64,000 bases of DNA from Streptomyces sp. CB03234 (GCF_001905885.1 NZ_LIYH01000002.1:1231591-1295590); one strand, 5' to 3'; shown: positions 19,352 to 27,968, counted from the first letter of the stretch. Numbers and translations: made by a program. The notes: generated from the sequence alone by a model not told the origin.

Positions 19352-19492
19352 GGCCCCTCCGGGCTCACCTCCTCGAGGCCGGCGGCCTTGGGTCTCGGCG
19401 GTAGGGAGCCCGTCCGACGCCTCCCCCAAGCTCTCGGCTTCGCTCGAGCAGGGGGGACCCCCATCCTCTGCGGGGGCGACCCTGCACGGCCA
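19352..19492 (+). repeat. Dispersed palindromic element, copy 1 (forward)
   Basis: This copy starts with GGCCCCTCCGGGCTCACC and ends with TGCGGGGGCGACCCTGCACG. The same end sequences occur at 19547 (inverted), 35587 (forward) and 53929 (inverted). The copy is longer than the others because of a nested insertion at 19420-19465. Similarity continues about 30 bp beyond the right end (CCCCGGTCGTACGCCGTC is shared with the copy at 35587). Confidence 0.85.
19420..19465. repeat. Nested short hairpin repeat inside element copy 1
   Basis: The segment begins CCTCCCCCAAGCTCTCGGC and ends GCAGGGGGGACCCCCATC, with CCCCC and GGGGG arms that can pair. It is absent from the copies at 35587 and 53929, where AGGGAGCC and the CTCTGCGGGGGC end are separated by a different short spacer. 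This type of short GC hairpin sequence is common in streptomycete intergenic regions; that statement is from general knowledge. Confidence 0.65.
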
Positions 19493-19546
19493 CACCCCGG
19501 TCGTACGCCGTCTGCGGGCCGGTGGTCTTACGAAGACGGCGAGGAG

Positions 19547-19647
19547 GGGCCGTGCAGGGTCGCCCCCGCAGCGGTTGGCGGCGGGATACGGCCACGTGAG
19601 TGCTCGGGCACCCCGCCGACCGCGAGGAGGTGAGCCCGGAGGGGCCC
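19547..19647 (-). repeat. Dispersed palindromic element, copy 2 (inverted)
   Basis: In reverse orientation this copy shares both ends with copy 1: GGCCGTGCAGGGTCGCCCCC at its left and GAGGAGGTGAGCCCGGAGGG at its right. Its middle is divergent. Copies 1 and 2 lie head to head about 55 bp apart and could form a large cruciform or mRNA hairpin. Confidence 0.8.
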
Positions 19648-19662
19648 CGACCTTGGCCCACC

Positions 19663-19813
19663 GGCCGCAGGCGACTTCGCCCGCGCGCCGCACGGCATCC
19701 CGCCCTGACCGGGCCCGCCGGCCGCAGGCGACTTCGCCCGCGCGCCGCACGGCACCCCGTCCCGACCGGGCCCGCGGGTTGCAGGCGACTTCGCCCGCGC
19801 GCCACACGGACAT
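19663..19813. repeat. 57-bp tandem repeat, about 2.7 units
   Basis: Units begin at 19663, 19720 and 19777 with GGCCGCAGGCGACTTCGCCC (the third has GGTTGCAGG). The period is exactly 57 bp, which is divisible by three, but no frame through it has a start with coding character. Spacing and identity do not fit a CRISPR array because there are no unique spacers. Confidence 0.85.
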
Positions 19814-19833
19814 GCACCCGGGCGTGGGTTCGG

Positions 19834-20310
19834 TCAGCCCGGATCGGTGAGGGGCAGCAGGCGGGACGGCGGGCGGTGGAGGAGGGAGAGGGGGTTGAGG
19901 TACGTGTCGGCCCGGCGGAGGCCCCAGTGGAGGCACCGTCGGGTGCAGTGGGAGTCCGGGTCGGGGGACACGACGGCCACCACCTGGCCCGCCGCGACGT
20001 CGGTGCCCGGGCGGACCAGGGGGCGGACCGGTTCGTAGGTGGTGCGCAGCGGCGGGGTGCCCGTGGACGGGTGGGTGACCGACAGGACGCCACGGCCCGC
20101 AACCGGGCCCGCGAAGGAGACCCGGCCGGCCGCCGCCGCGCGGACCTCGGTGCCCGGCGGGGCGGCGAGGTCCACGCCGCGGTGGCCCGGACCGTACGCC
20201 GAGGCGGGAGGCTCCCAGCCCCGCACGATCGCCGGGCGCGGCGGGCCCACCGGCCAGGCGGCGGTGATGAGGGCGGAGGAAAGGACCAGGGCGAATACGG
20301 TGGAGTACAT
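19834..20310 (-). CDS. M23 family peptidoglycan endopeptidase-like protein
   Basis: The 158-residue product has an N-terminal signal peptide or anchor (MYSTVFALVLSSALITAAWP) and a compact LytM/M23 domain. The first zinc-ligand motif is HRGVDLA and the core GTEVRAAAAGRVSFAGPVAGRG is typical. The usual C-terminal HxH is CLHWGLR here, so the first His is Cys while the zinc-binding His is kept. This is an odd feature of many short actinobacterial members. It is probably a secreted cell-wall hydrolase. The gene is divergent from rpsB and runs into the 57-bp repeat region. Confidence 0.82.
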   Translation of the reverse strand: MYSTVFALVLSSALITAAWPVGPPRPAIVRGWEPPASAYGPGHRGVDLAAPPGTEVRAAAAGRVSFAGPVAGRGVLSVTHPSTGTPPLRTTYEPVRPLVRPGTDVAAGQVVAVVSPDPDSHCTRRCLHWGLRRADTYLNPLSLLHRPPSRLLPLTDPG

Positions 20311-20563
20311 GAGCCGAATGTGGCGCAGGCGTACGCGACCGCGCTGATCTTGGACCCGATCTGTGGACTACCCGCCGGTTGTGGACAGCGCCGTCACCCA
20401 CCGCTGCCAGGGTCCCGTACACTTCTTCTGGCGACCCGGGCCACCGGGTCGACTTCGCACGCCCCGCCACCACCCTCAAAAGTCGTGGCAGCGCTCTTCG
20501 GTCCACTCGTGGCACGGCGCGTCGGGGCGTCAGGACATAACCGAGAACCAAGGAGATACGGCC

Positions 20564-21490
20564 ATGGCCGTCGTCACGATGCGGGAGCTGCTGGAAAGCG
20601 GCGTCCACTTCGGTCACCAGACCCGTCGCTGGAACCCGAAGATGAAGCGCTTCATCTTCACCGAGCGCAACGGCATCTACATCATCGACCTGCTCCAGTC
20701 GCTGTCGTACATCGACCGCGCCTACGAGTTCGTCAAGGAGACCGTCGCGCACGGCGGCTCCATCATGTTCGTCGGTACCAAGAAGCAGGCCCAGGAGGCC
20801 ATCGCCGAGCAGGCGACGCGCGTCGGCATGCCGTACGTCAACCAGCGCTGGCTGGGTGGCATGCTCACCAACTTCTCCACCGTCTACAAGCGCCTTCAGC
20901 GTCTGAAGGAGCTCGAGGCGATTGACTTCGAGGACGTCGCCGCGTCCGGTCTGACCAAGAAGGAGCTTCTCGTGCTGTCGCGCGAGAAGGCCAAGCTGGA
21001 GAAGACCCTCGGTGGTATCCGCGAGATGCAGAAGGTGCCGAGCGCCGTCTGGATCGTCGACACCAAGAAGGAGCACATCGCCGTCGGTGAGGCGCGCAAG
21101 CTCCACATCCCGGTCGTCGCGATCCTCGACACCAACTGCGACCCCGACGAGGTCGACTACAAGATCCCGGGCAACGACGACGCGATCCGCTCCGTCACCC
21201 TGCTCACCCGCGTGATCGCCGACGCCGTCGCCGAGGGCCTCATCGCCCGCTCCGGCGCCGCGACCGGCGACCAGAAGCCGGGTGAGAAGGCCGCCGGCGA
21301 GCCGCTGGCCGAGTGGGAGCGCGACCTGCTCGAGGGTGAGAAGAAGGCGGACTCCGACGAGGCTGCCGAGAAGCCGGCCGAGGCCGCTGCGGAGGCTCCG
21401 GCCGAGGCCCCGGCCGCCGAGGCTGCCGAGGCTCCCGCCGCCGAGGCTCCGGCCGCCGAGGCTCCGGCCGCGGACGCCGAGCAGGCCTGA
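20564..21490 (+). CDS. rpsB: 30S ribosomal protein uS2
   Basis: S2 binds late to the 30S head. The 308-residue product has the canonical S2 body ([23 protein letters not shown]... through [11 protein letters not shown]), followed by an actinobacterial tail of about 60 residues made of Ala, Glu and Pro repeats. I chose the ATG at 20564 with AGGAGA upstream. The 253-bp leader should contain the promoter. The gene is followed by a strong terminator-like hairpin before tsf. Confidence 0.97.
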   Translation: MAVVTMRELLESGVHFGHQTRRWNPKMKRFIFTERNGIYIIDLLQSLSYIDRAYEFVKETVAHGGSIMFVGTKKQAQEAIAEQATRVGMPYVNQRWLGGMLTNFSTVYKRLQRLKELEAIDFEDVAASGLTKKELLVLSREKAKLEKTLGGIREMQKVPSAVWIVDTKKEHIAVGEARKLHIPVVAILDTNCDPDEVDYKIPGNDDAIRSVTLLTRVIADAVAEGLIARSGAATGDQKPGEKAAGEPLAEWERDLLEGEKKADSDEAAEKPAEAAAEAPAEAPAAEAAEAPAAEAPAAEAPAADAEQA

Positions 21491-21507
21491 CCCTTTCAGG
21501 TTCGGAT

Positions 21508-21538
21508 GACGGCGGGGGCCCACAAAGCCCCCGCCGTC
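21508..21538 (+). terminator. Hairpin between rpsB and tsf
   Basis: A perfect inverted repeat with 12-bp arms (GACGGCGGGGGC / GCCCCCGCCGTC) and a 7-nt loop (CCACAAA) lies 17 bp after the rpsB stop. It probably attenuates readthrough into tsf so that S2 and EF-Ts are made in different amounts. Confidence 0.75.
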
Positions 21539-21589
21539 CACCCGTAGATCTTCGTAGATCTTCCAGACTTCGAGAGAGACTTACAGATC

Positions 21590-22426
21590 ATGGCGAACTA
21601 CACCGCCGCTGACGTCAAGAAGCTCCGCGAGCTCACCGGCGCCGGCATGATGGACTGCAAGAAGGCGCTGGACGAGTCCGACGGCAACGTCGACAAGGCC
21701 GTCGAGGCCCTGCGCATCAAGGGCCAGAAGGGCGTCGCCAAGCGCGAGGGCCGCTCCGCCGAGAACGGCGCCGTCGTCTCCGTGATCGCCGACGACAACA
21801 CCTCCGGTGTCCTCGTCGAGCTGAAGTGCGAGACGGACTTCGTCGCCAAGGGCGAGAAGTTCCAGAGCGTCGCCAAGGCCCTCGCCGAGCACGTCGCCAA
21901 GACCTCCCCGGCCGACATCGAGGCGCTGCTCGCGTCCGAGATCGAGCCCGGCAAGACCGTCCAGGCGTACGTCGACGAGGCCAACGCCAACCTCGGCGAG
22001 AAGATCGTCCTGGACCGCTTCGCGCAGTTCTCCGGCGGTTACGTCTCGGCGTACATGCACCGCACCATGCCCGACCTGCCCCCGCAGATCGGTGTCCTCG
22101 TCGAGCTCGACAAGGAGAACGCCGAGGTCGCCAAGGGCATCGCGCAGCACATCGCCGCCTTCGCCCCGAAGTACCTCTCCAAGGACGACGTCCCGGCCGA
22201 GGTCGTCGAGGCCGAGCGCCGCGTCGCCGAGGAGACCACCCGCGCCGAGGGCAAGCCCGAGGCCGCGCTCCCGAAGATCGTCGAGGGTCGCCTCAACGGC
22301 TTCTTCAAGGACGCCACCCTCCTGGGTCAGCCGTACGCGCTCGACAACAAGAAGTCCGTCCAGAAGGTCCTGGACGAGGCCGGTGTCACCCTGAAGCGCT
22401 TCAGCCGCATCAAGGTCGGCATCTGA
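21590..22426 (+). CDS. tsf: Translation elongation factor Ts
   Basis: EF-Ts is the guanine-nucleotide exchange factor for EF-Tu. The 278-residue product begins with the UBA-like domain MANYTAADVKKLRELTGAGM and contains the TDFVAKGEKF motif that contacts EF-Tu. It has the C-terminal dimerisation part ending VGI. Length matches the actinobacterial family. It lies 99 bp after rpsB. Confidence 0.97.
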   Translation: MANYTAADVKKLRELTGAGMMDCKKALDESDGNVDKAVEALRIKGQKGVAKREGRSAENGAVVSVIADDNTSGVLVELKCETDFVAKGEKFQSVAKALAEHVAKTSPADIEALLASEIEPGKTVQAYVDEANANLGEKIVLDRFAQFSGGYVSAYMHRTMPDLPPQIGVLVELDKENAEVAKGIAQHIAAFAPKYLSKDDVPAEVVEAERRVAEETTRAEGKPEAALPKIVEGRLNGFFKDATLLGQPYALDNKKSVQKVLDEAGVTLKRFSRIKVGI

Positions 22427-22516
22427 GCCGGTACGCGCTCGACACGGGAGCCCGCTAGGGTTTTCCCAGTGGACGGTCGGTCGCGTGAGCGCCGGCGGCC
22501 ACAGATCTGACGAGGA

Positions 22517-22557
22517 GGCCATTGCCGTAGGGACAACCACACCCACCGGCAATGGCC
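22517..22557 (+). terminator. Terminator-like hairpin after tsf
   Basis: An 11-bp inverted repeat (GGCCATTGCCG / CGGCAATGGCC) with a 19-nt loop is followed by TTCTTCG. It lies 90 bp after tsf and upstream of pyrH. Confidence 0.7.
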
Positions 22558-22585
22558 TTCTTCGTATGTGCACGAGGAGATCTCC

Positions 22586-23350
22586 ATGAACCAGGGCGCC
22601 GCACAGGGCGACGACAACACCGGTAAAAAGGCCGGCCGCTTCATGCTGAAGCTGTCCGGCGAGGCGTTCGCCGGCGGTGGTGGCCTCGGCGTCGATCCCG
22701 ACGTCGTACACGCCATCGCACGCGAGATCGCCGCGGTCGTCCGCGACGGCGCGGAGATCGCGGTCGTGATCGGCGGCGGCAACTTCTTCCGCGGCGCCGA
22801 GCTTCAGGTACGTGGCATGGACCGGGCCCGCTCCGACTACATGGGCATGCTCGGTACGGTCATGAACTGCCTCGCCCTCCAGGACTTCCTGGAGAAGGAG
22901 GGCATCGACTCGCGGGTCCAGACCGCCATCACCATGGGGCAGGTCGCGGAGCCGTACATCCCGCTGCGCGCCGTGCGCCACCTGGAGAAGGGCCGCGTCG
23001 TGATCTTTGGCGCCGGTATGGGCATGCCCTACTTCTCCACCGACACCACCGCGGCCCAGCGTGCCCTGGAGATCGACGCGGAAGCGCTCCTCATGGGCAA
23101 GAACGGGGTGGACGGCGTCTACGACTCCGACCCCAAGGCCAACCCCGACGCGGTGAAGTTCGACGCGCTGGAGTACGGCGAGGTGCTCTCCCGCGACCTC
23201 AAGGTCGCCGACGCCACCGCCATCACCCTCTGCCGCGACAACAACCTGCCGATCCTCGTCTTCGAGCTGCTCGCGGCGGGCAATATCGCGCGGGCCGTGA
23301 AGGGTGAGAAGATCGGCACTCTCGTGAGCGACCAGGGCACCAGGACCTGA
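22586..23350 (+). CDS. pyrH: UMP kinase
   Basis: PyrH phosphorylates UMP to UDP in pyrimidine synthesis. The 254-residue amino-acid-kinase fold protein has [21 protein letters not shown] and [12 protein letters not shown] with the loop [11 protein letters not shown]. Start is the ATG at 22586 after GAGGAGA; a short N-terminal extension rich in Gly, Asp and Gln is normal in Streptomyces. It heads the pyrH-frr-cdsA cluster. Confidence 0.96.
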   Translation: MNQGAAQGDDNTGKKAGRFMLKLSGEAFAGGGGLGVDPDVVHAIAREIAAVVRDGAEIAVVIGGGNFFRGAELQVRGMDRARSDYMGMLGTVMNCLALQDFLEKEGIDSRVQTAITMGQVAEPYIPLRAVRHLEKGRVVIFGAGMGMPYFSTDTTAAQRALEIDAEALLMGKNGVDGVYDSDPKANPDAVKFDALEYGEVLSRDLKVADATAITLCRDNNLPILVFELLAAGNIARAVKGEKIGTLVSDQGTRT

Positions 23351-23369
23351 CCCCCGGATCCACCGGGGG
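23351..23369 (+). terminator. Short hairpin after pyrH
   Basis: CCCCCGG and CCGGGGG arms surround a 5-nt loop immediately after the pyrH stop, and a second GC hairpin (GGGGGC/GCCCCC) partly overlaps it. It may attenuate transcription between pyrH and frr. Confidence 0.45.
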
Positions 23370-23504
23370 CTCCGGCCCCCGGGGTGCCCCGCGAGGGGAT
23401 GGACAAAGCCCTGCCGGTCGGACACCGTGCAGGGGACAGACGCGACGCAGGTTCCGCAGCCCTTTGTTACGCCGGGCCTACTCATAGACACGCAGGAGCA
23501 AGTG

Positions 23505-24062
23505 GTGATCGAAGAGACCCTCCTCGAGGCAGAGGAGAAGATGGAGAAGGCCGTCCTGGTCGCCAAGGAGGACTTCGCCGCGATCCGTACCGGGCGTGCG
23601 CACCCGGCCATGTTCAACAAGATCGTGGCCGACTACTACGGTGCCACCACGCCGATCAACCAGCTGGCGTCGTTCTCCGTGCCGGAGCCCCGCATGGCCG
23701 TGGTGACCCCGTTCGACAAGAGCGCGCTGCGCAACATCGAGCAGGCCATCCGCGACTCGGACCTCGGCGTCAACCCGAGCAACGACGGCAACATCATCCG
23801 TGTGGTGTTCCCCGAGCTCACCGAGGAGCGCCGCCGCGAGTACATCAAGGTCGCCAAGGGCAAGGCCGAGGACGCCAAGATCTCGATCCGCTCGGTCCGC
23901 CGCAAGTCCAAGGAGACGATCGACAAGTTCGTCAAGGACGGCGAGGTCGGCGAGGACGAGGGCCGCCGCGCGGAGAAGGAGCTCGACGACACCACCGCGA
24001 AGTACGTCGCGCAGGTGGACGAGCTGCTCAAGCACAAGGAAGCCGAGCTGCTCGAGGTCTGA
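23505..24062 (+). CDS. frr: Ribosome recycling factor
   Basis: RRF splits post-termination ribosomes with EF-G. The 185-residue product is a full-length family member: [15 protein letters not shown], then the conserved [14 protein letters not shown] and [17 protein letters not shown] chose the GTG at 23505, with an AGGAG ending 8 bp upstream; a second GTG at 23502 is adjacent. Its stop overlaps the start of cdsA (TGATG). Confidence 0.96.
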   Translation: MIEETLLEAEEKMEKAVLVAKEDFAAIRTGRAHPAMFNKIVADYYGATTPINQLASFSVPEPRMAVVTPFDKSALRNIEQAIRDSDLGVNPSNDGNIIRVVFPELTEERRREYIKVAKGKAEDAKISIRSVRRKSKETIDKFVKDGEVGEDEGRRAEKELDDTTAKYVAQVDELLKHKEAELLEV

Positions 24063-25255
24063 TGAACGACTCTTCCTGGGGGGCCCCGCCGAGAGGCGGT
24101 CCATGGGGTCCGCCCGACCAGGGGTACCACCCGGGGTTCGCTCCGGCAGCCCCGGCGGGTCCCGCCTACGACGGGCATGAGGCACAGCAGACTCGGCCCA
24201 TGCCCATCGTGCCCGACGTCCCCGCCGGTGGAGACACCGGCGGTGGCCAGGACGACCGCGACCGGGGGACCGCTCCGCTGAGCGGTCCCCCGTTCCGTGA
24301 CGAGACGCGGCAGCGGTGGCAGCCGCAGCCGCAGCCGCAGCAGCCGGAGAATCCGCAGAATCCGCAGGAGCCCATGCCCAGCTCGCCGTCGGGAGCGCCG
24401 CAGCCTCCGGAACAGCCCCGTCCGTCCGGCCCGCAGAAGAAGCGGGCCGGGCGGGACCTCAGGGCCGCCATAGGGGTCGGCGTCGCTCTCGGGACGGTGA
24501 TCGTCGCGTCGCTGTTCATCTGGAAGGCCGCGTTCGTCGGCGTGATAGCCGTCGCGGTCGTGGTCGGGCTGTGGGAACTGACCTCCCGCCTGGAGGAGCG
24601 CAAGTCCATCAAGGCCCCGCTCGTGCCGCTCGCCGTCGGCGGCGCGGCCATGGTCGTGGCCGGGTACGTGCGCGGGGCGGAGGGCGCCTGGGTCGCCATG
24701 GCGCTCACCGCGCTCGCGGTGCTGGTGTGGCGGATGACGGAGCCGCCCGAGGGCTACCTGAAGGACGTCACGGCCGGCGTCTTCGCCGCGTTCTACGTGC
24801 CGTTCCTGGCGACGTTCGTGGCGCTGATGCTCACCGCGGACGACGGCCCCTGGCGGGTGCTCACCTTCCTGCTCCTGACCGTGGTCAGCGACACCGGCGC
24901 GTACGCCGTCGGCTGGCGCTTCGGCAAGCACAAGCTCGCGCCGCGCATCAGCCCCGGCAAGACCCGTGAGGGGCTGCTGGGCGCGGTGGCGTTCGCCATG
25001 GCGGCGGGCGCGCTGTGCATGGAGTTCGCCATCGACGACGGCACCTGGTGGCAGGGCCTGCTTCTGGGCCTCGCCGTCGCGGCCAGCGCCACGCTGGGCG
25101 ACCTCGGCGAGTCGATGATCAAGCGGGACCTCGGCATCAAGGACATGGGCACGCTGCTGCCGGGTCATGGAGGCATCATGGACCGGCTGGATTCGCTGTT
25201 GCCGACAGCTCCGGTGGTGTGGTTGCTGCTGGTGGTCTTCGTCGGAACAGGCTGA
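24062..25255 (+). CDS. cdsA: Phosphatidate cytidylyltransferase
   Basis: CdsA makes CDP-diacylglycerol for phospholipid synthesis. The 397-residue protein has a cytoplasmic N-terminal extension of about 135 residues rich in Pro, Gln and Gly, then about eight membrane segments. It ends with the CDP-alcohol signature SMIKRDLGIKDMGTLLPGHG, followed by GIMDRLDS near the C-terminus. The start overlaps the frr stop by one base. The last 78 bp, including the stop, are repeated as a near-identical copy at 25302-25379, described separately. Confidence 0.95.
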   Translation: MNDSSWGAPPRGGPWGPPDQGYHPGFAPAAPAGPAYDGHEAQQTRPMPIVPDVPAGGDTGGGQDDRDRGTAPLSGPPFRDETRQRWQPQPQPQQPENPQNPQEPMPSSPSGAPQPPEQPRPSGPQKKRAGRDLRAAIGVGVALGTVIVASLFIWKAAFVGVIAVAVVVGLWELTSRLEERKSIKAPLVPLAVGGAAMVVAGYVRGAEGAWVAMALTALAVLVWRMTEPPEGYLKDVTAGVFAAFYVPFLATFVALMLTADDGPWRVLTFLLLTVVSDTGAYAVGWRFGKHKLAPRISPGKTREGLLGAVAFAMAAGALCMEFAIDDGTWWQGLLLGLAVAASATLGDLGESMIKRDLGIKDMGTLLPGHGGIMDRLDSLLPTAPVVWLLLVVFVGTG

Positions 25256-25301
25256 TGGCGGGCCATGGTGCCACGCGGCGGTAGCCGCACATGGGCACGG
25301 T

Positions 25302-25379
25302 ATGGACCGGCTGGATTCGCTGTTGCCGACGGCTCCGGTGGTGTGGTTGCTGCTGGTGATGTTCGTCGGAACAGGCTGA
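25302..25379 (+). repeat. Duplicated 3' end of cdsA (78 bp)
   Basis: This segment, from ATGGACCGGCTGGATTCGCT to the TGA at 25377, matches 25178-25255 (the last 25 codons plus stop of cdsA) at all but 3 of 78 positions. Some upstream sequence is shared too (ACATGGGCACG at 25290 and in cdsA at 25143), with about 24 bp missing between it and the ATG. The copy lacks the catalytic signature and is a remnant, not a gene. Confidence 0.9.
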
Positions 25380-25527
25380 ACCGGCATCCGGTTACCCTGG
25401 AAGGGCTCGTCGCACCGTCGCGGCGGGCCCTTTCGGCCCCGCGGCCCACGCACGCGCGCGGGGATCATCCGGTGAGGTCTCCCGGCTCACGTACCGCGGC
25501 CTCGTCTTTACTGAGGAGTACCAGGTC

Positions 25528-26640
25528 ATGCCACGCCCCGCACCGGGAGAGCTCACCTTCGTCGCCCCGCGCGGAGCCACGAAGCCGCCGCGGCACCTCG
25601 CCGACCTCACGCCCGCCGAGCGCAAGGAGGCCGTCGCCGCGATCGGTGAGAAGCCGTTCCGCGCCAAGCAACTGTCCCAGCACTACTTCGCGCGGTACGC
25701 GCACGACCCGGCCGAGTGGACGGACATCCCCGCCGCGTCCCGCGAGAAGCTCGCGGCCGAGCTGCTGCCCGACCTGATGTCCGTCGTACGGCACATCTCC
25801 TGCGACGACGACACCACCCGTAAGACCCTGTGGCGGCTCCACGACGGCACGCTCGTCGAGTCCGTCCTGATGCGGTACCCCGACCGCGTCACGATGTGCA
25901 TCTCCTCGCAGGCCGGCTGCGGCATGAACTGCCCGTTCTGCGCCACCGGCCAGGCCGGGCTCGACCGGAACCTGTCCACCGCCGAGATCGTGCACCAGAT
26001 CGTCGACGGCATGCGGGCGCTACGCGACGGCGAGGTGCCCGGTGGGCCCGCACGGCTCTCCAACATCGTCTTCATGGGCATGGGCGAGCCGCTGGCGAAC
26101 TACAAGCGGGTCGTCGGAGCGATCAGGCGGCTCACCGACCCCGAGCCGGACGGGCTCGGGCTGTCGCAGCGCGGCATCACCGTCTCGACGGTCGGCCTCG
26201 TCCCGGCGATGCTCCGCTTCGCCGACGAGGGCTTCAAGTGCCGCCTCGCCGTTTCGCTGCACGCCCCCGACGACGAGCTGCGCGACACCCTCGTCCCCGT
26301 CAACACGCGCTGGAAGGTGCGGGAGGTGCTGGACGCCGCCTGGGAGTACGCGGAGAAGTCCGGCCGCCGTGTCTCGATCGAGTACGCCCTGATCCGCGAC
26401 ATCAATGACCAGGCCTGGCGGGGCGACCTCCTCGGCCGCCTCCTCAAGGGCAAGCGCGTCCACGTCAACCTGATCCCGCTCAACCCGACCCCGGGGTCGA
26501 AGTGGACCGCGTCCCGCCCGGAGGACGAGAAGGCGTTCGTCGAGGCCATCGCCGCCCACGGCGTACCGGTCACGGTGCGTGACACCCGCGGTCAGGAAAT
26601 CGACGGTGCCTGTGGACAGCTCGCCGCCTCGGAGAGGTGA
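25528..26640 (+). CDS. rlmN: 23S rRNA (A2503-C2) / tRNA (A37-C2) methyltransferase RlmN
   Basis: RlmN is a radical-SAM enzyme that methylates C2 of A2503 in 23S rRNA and A37 of some tRNAs. The 370-residue product has the [4Fe-4S] motif CGMNCPFC, the SAM-binding GMGEPL motif, and the C-terminal cysteine region [12 protein letters not shown]. The Cys of the latter, with the cysteine in SQAGC, serves the methyl-transfer mechanism. The ATG at 25528 follows a GAGGAG. It is downstream of cdsA in the usual actinobacterial order. Confidence 0.95.
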   Translation: MPRPAPGELTFVAPRGATKPPRHLADLTPAERKEAVAAIGEKPFRAKQLSQHYFARYAHDPAEWTDIPAASREKLAAELLPDLMSVVRHISCDDDTTRKTLWRLHDGTLVESVLMRYPDRVTMCISSQAGCGMNCPFCATGQAGLDRNLSTAEIVHQIVDGMRALRDGEVPGGPARLSNIVFMGMGEPLANYKRVVGAIRRLTDPEPDGLGLSQRGITVSTVGLVPAMLRFADEGFKCRLAVSLHAPDDELRDTLVPVNTRWKVREVLDAAWEYAEKSGRRVSIEYALIRDINDQAWRGDLLGRLLKGKRVHVNLIPLNPTPGSKWTASRPEDEKAFVEAIAAHGVPVTVRDTRGQEIDGACGQLAASER

Positions 26641-26676
26641 GCTTGTAGTCTGAGCTCGAACACACCTGCATATTCC

Positions 26677-26782
26677 GACAGGGGAGCGCCACAGCGCTGA
26701 GAGTGCGGCACACGCTTTTAAGACAAGCACAGCGGCCGCAGACCCTCTGAACCTCGCCCAGGTCATTCTGGGTAGGAAGTTC
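26677..26782 (+). promoter_or_regulatory. TPP riboswitch (THI element)
   Basis: The conserved thi-box blocks are present in order: GGGGAGC (26681), GCTGAGAGTGCGG (26696), ACCCTCTGAACCT (26742) and TCATTCTGGGTAGGAA (26763). A variable P3 extension of about 28 nt lies between the second and third blocks. This is a class that binds thiamine pyrophosphate and represses thiamine genes. It lies directly upstream of a three-gene importer operon, which it identifies as a thiamine transport system. Confidence 0.93.
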
Positions 26783-26803
26783 GGTCGTTACTCGAGCTGT
26801 TGC

Positions 26804-26837
26804 GCCCTGCCCACTTCCATGAGGGGGTGGGCAGGGC
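26804..26837 (+). terminator. Expression-platform hairpin downstream of the TPP riboswitch
   Basis: Arms of 11 nt (GCCCTGCCCAC / GTGGGCAGGGC) with a 12-nt loop lie between the riboswitch and the start of the importer operon. This is probably the ligand-controlled terminator; an excellent ribosome site (AGGAGG, 26861) lies downstream of it and is not sequestered by this hairpin. Confidence 0.7.
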
Positions 26838-26873
26838 CGCGTCTCTTCCTGGTCATACCCAGGAGGAATCTCA

Positions 26874-27968
26874 GTGAGCACCACCAAGAAGATCGCGGTC
26901 GGCGCCGTCGCCGCCGCGCTGGGCGTCACCACGCTCACCGCCTGCGGCAGCGAGTCCGGCAAGGACGCCGGTGACGGCGGTACGAAGTCGAAGACCGTGA
27001 CGCTCGTCAGCCACGACTCCTTCAACGCCTCCCCGGCCGTCCTGAAGGAGTTCACCAAGCAGACCGGCTACACCGTCAAGGTCCTCAAGAGCGGCGACGC
27101 GGGTGAGGCCGTCAACAAGGCCATCCTCACCAAGGGCGCCCCGCAGGGCGACGTCTTCTTCGGCGTCGACAACACGCTGCTGTCCCGCGCGCTCGACAAC
27201 GGGCTGTTCGAGCCGTACGAGGCCAAGGGCCTGGACCGGGTCCCCGAGGCCGTCCAGCTCGACAAGGACAAGCACCGCGTCACGCCCGTCGACACCGGCA
27301 AGATCTGCGTCAACTACGACAAGAAGTACTTCGCGGACAAGAAGCTCGCGCCGCCGCAGACCTTCGACGACCTCGCCAAGCCCGCGTACAAGAACCTCCT
27401 CGTCGTGGAGAACCCGGAGCGGTCCTCGCCGGGTCTCGGGTTCCTGCTCGGCACGGCCGCCCAGTACGGCGACGACGGCTGGCAGGACTACTGGAAGAAG
27501 CTGAAGGCCAACGGCGTCAAGGTCGTCGACAGCTGGGAGCTCGCCTACAACCAGGAGTTCTCCGGCTCCGCCGGCGGCAAGAAGGCCAAGGGCGACCGGC
27601 CGCTCGTCGTGTCGTACGCCTCCAGCCCGCCCGTCGAGGTGCTGTACTCCGAGCCGCAGCCCGCCGAGGCGCCGACCGGCGTCTCCACCGGGACGTGCTT
27701 CCAGCAGACCGAGTTCGCCGGGCTGCTGACCGGCGCGAAGAACCCCGACGGCGGCAAGGCCCTCATCGACTTCCTGATCAGCAAGAAGTTCCAGGAGGAC
27801 ATGCCGCTGCAGATGTTCGTGAACCCGGTGGCGAAGGACGCGAAGCTGCCGGAGCTGTTCACCAAGCACGGCGCCAAGGTCGACAAGCCGCACACCGTCG
27901 CCCCCGAGAAGATCGCCGAGAAGCGTGACGGGTGGATCCAGTCGTGGTCCTCGCTCGTCCTGAGGTAG
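26874..27968 (+). CDS. thiB: Thiamine ABC transporter substrate-binding lipoprotein
   Basis: This 364-residue exported lipoprotein has signal peptide MSTTKKIAVGAVAAALGVTT and lipobox LTAC (Cys24). The body is a class of periplasmic-type binding protein (VTLVSHDSFNASPAVLKEF through NPEAR-like C-terminus) related to ThiB/TbpA, whose members bind thiamine, TMP and TPP. The upstream TPP riboswitch supports thiamine as ligand. Start is the GTG at 26874 after AGGAGGAATCTCA. Its 3' end overlaps the permease gene. Confidence 0.9.
   Translation: MSTTKKIAVGAVAAALGVTTLTACGSESGKDAGDGGTKSKTVTLVSHDSFNASPAVLKEFTKQTGYTVKVLKSGDAGEAVNKAILTKGAPQGDVFFGVDNTLLSRALDNGLFEPYEAKGLDRVPEAVQLDKDKHRVTPVDTGKICVNYDKKYFADKKLAPPQTFDDLAKPAYKNLLVVENPERSSPGLGFLLGTAAQYGDDGWQDYWKKLKANGVKVVDSWELAYNQEFSGSAGGKKAKGDRPLVVSYASSPPVEVLYSEPQPAEAPTGVSTGTCFQQTEFAGLLTGAKNPDGGKALIDFLISKKFQEDMPLQMFVNPVAKDAKLPELFTKHGAKVDKPHTVAPEKIAEKRDGWIQSWSSLVLR

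Larger units (their letters stand above)
19253..19833. other. Repeat-dense intergenic spacer
   Basis: These 581 bases between the TetR gene and the M23 peptidase gene contain no credible gene. They hold two head-to-head copies of a dispersed palindromic element (19352-19492 and 19547-19647), a second repeat type nested in the first copy (19420-19465), and about 2.7 tandem units of a 57-bp repeat (19663-19813). Open frames through the array encode repetitive Arg/Ala/Pro products and are rejected. Confidence 0.85.

Noticed and set aside
19663-19813. CRISPR-like array
   Set aside because: Units are contiguous 57-bp tandem repeats without unique spacers and without cas genes.
19600-20925. A 441-codon plus-strand frame through the repeats and the rpsB leader
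   Set aside because: Repetitive composition, overlap with rpsB in another frame, and antisense to the M23 gene.
18515-21541. A 1008-codon open frame on the minus strand across whiG, tetR, the spacer and rpsB
   Set aside because: It is antisense to well-supported genes, has Gly/Leu/Arg-rich low-complexity composition, and is caused by GC3 bias. Only the M23 gene within this region on the minus strand is real.
25167-25379. A small gene after cdsA encoding the end of the enzyme
   Set aside because: It is the duplicated 3' fragment of cdsA, lacks the catalytic signature, and its start has no ribosome site.
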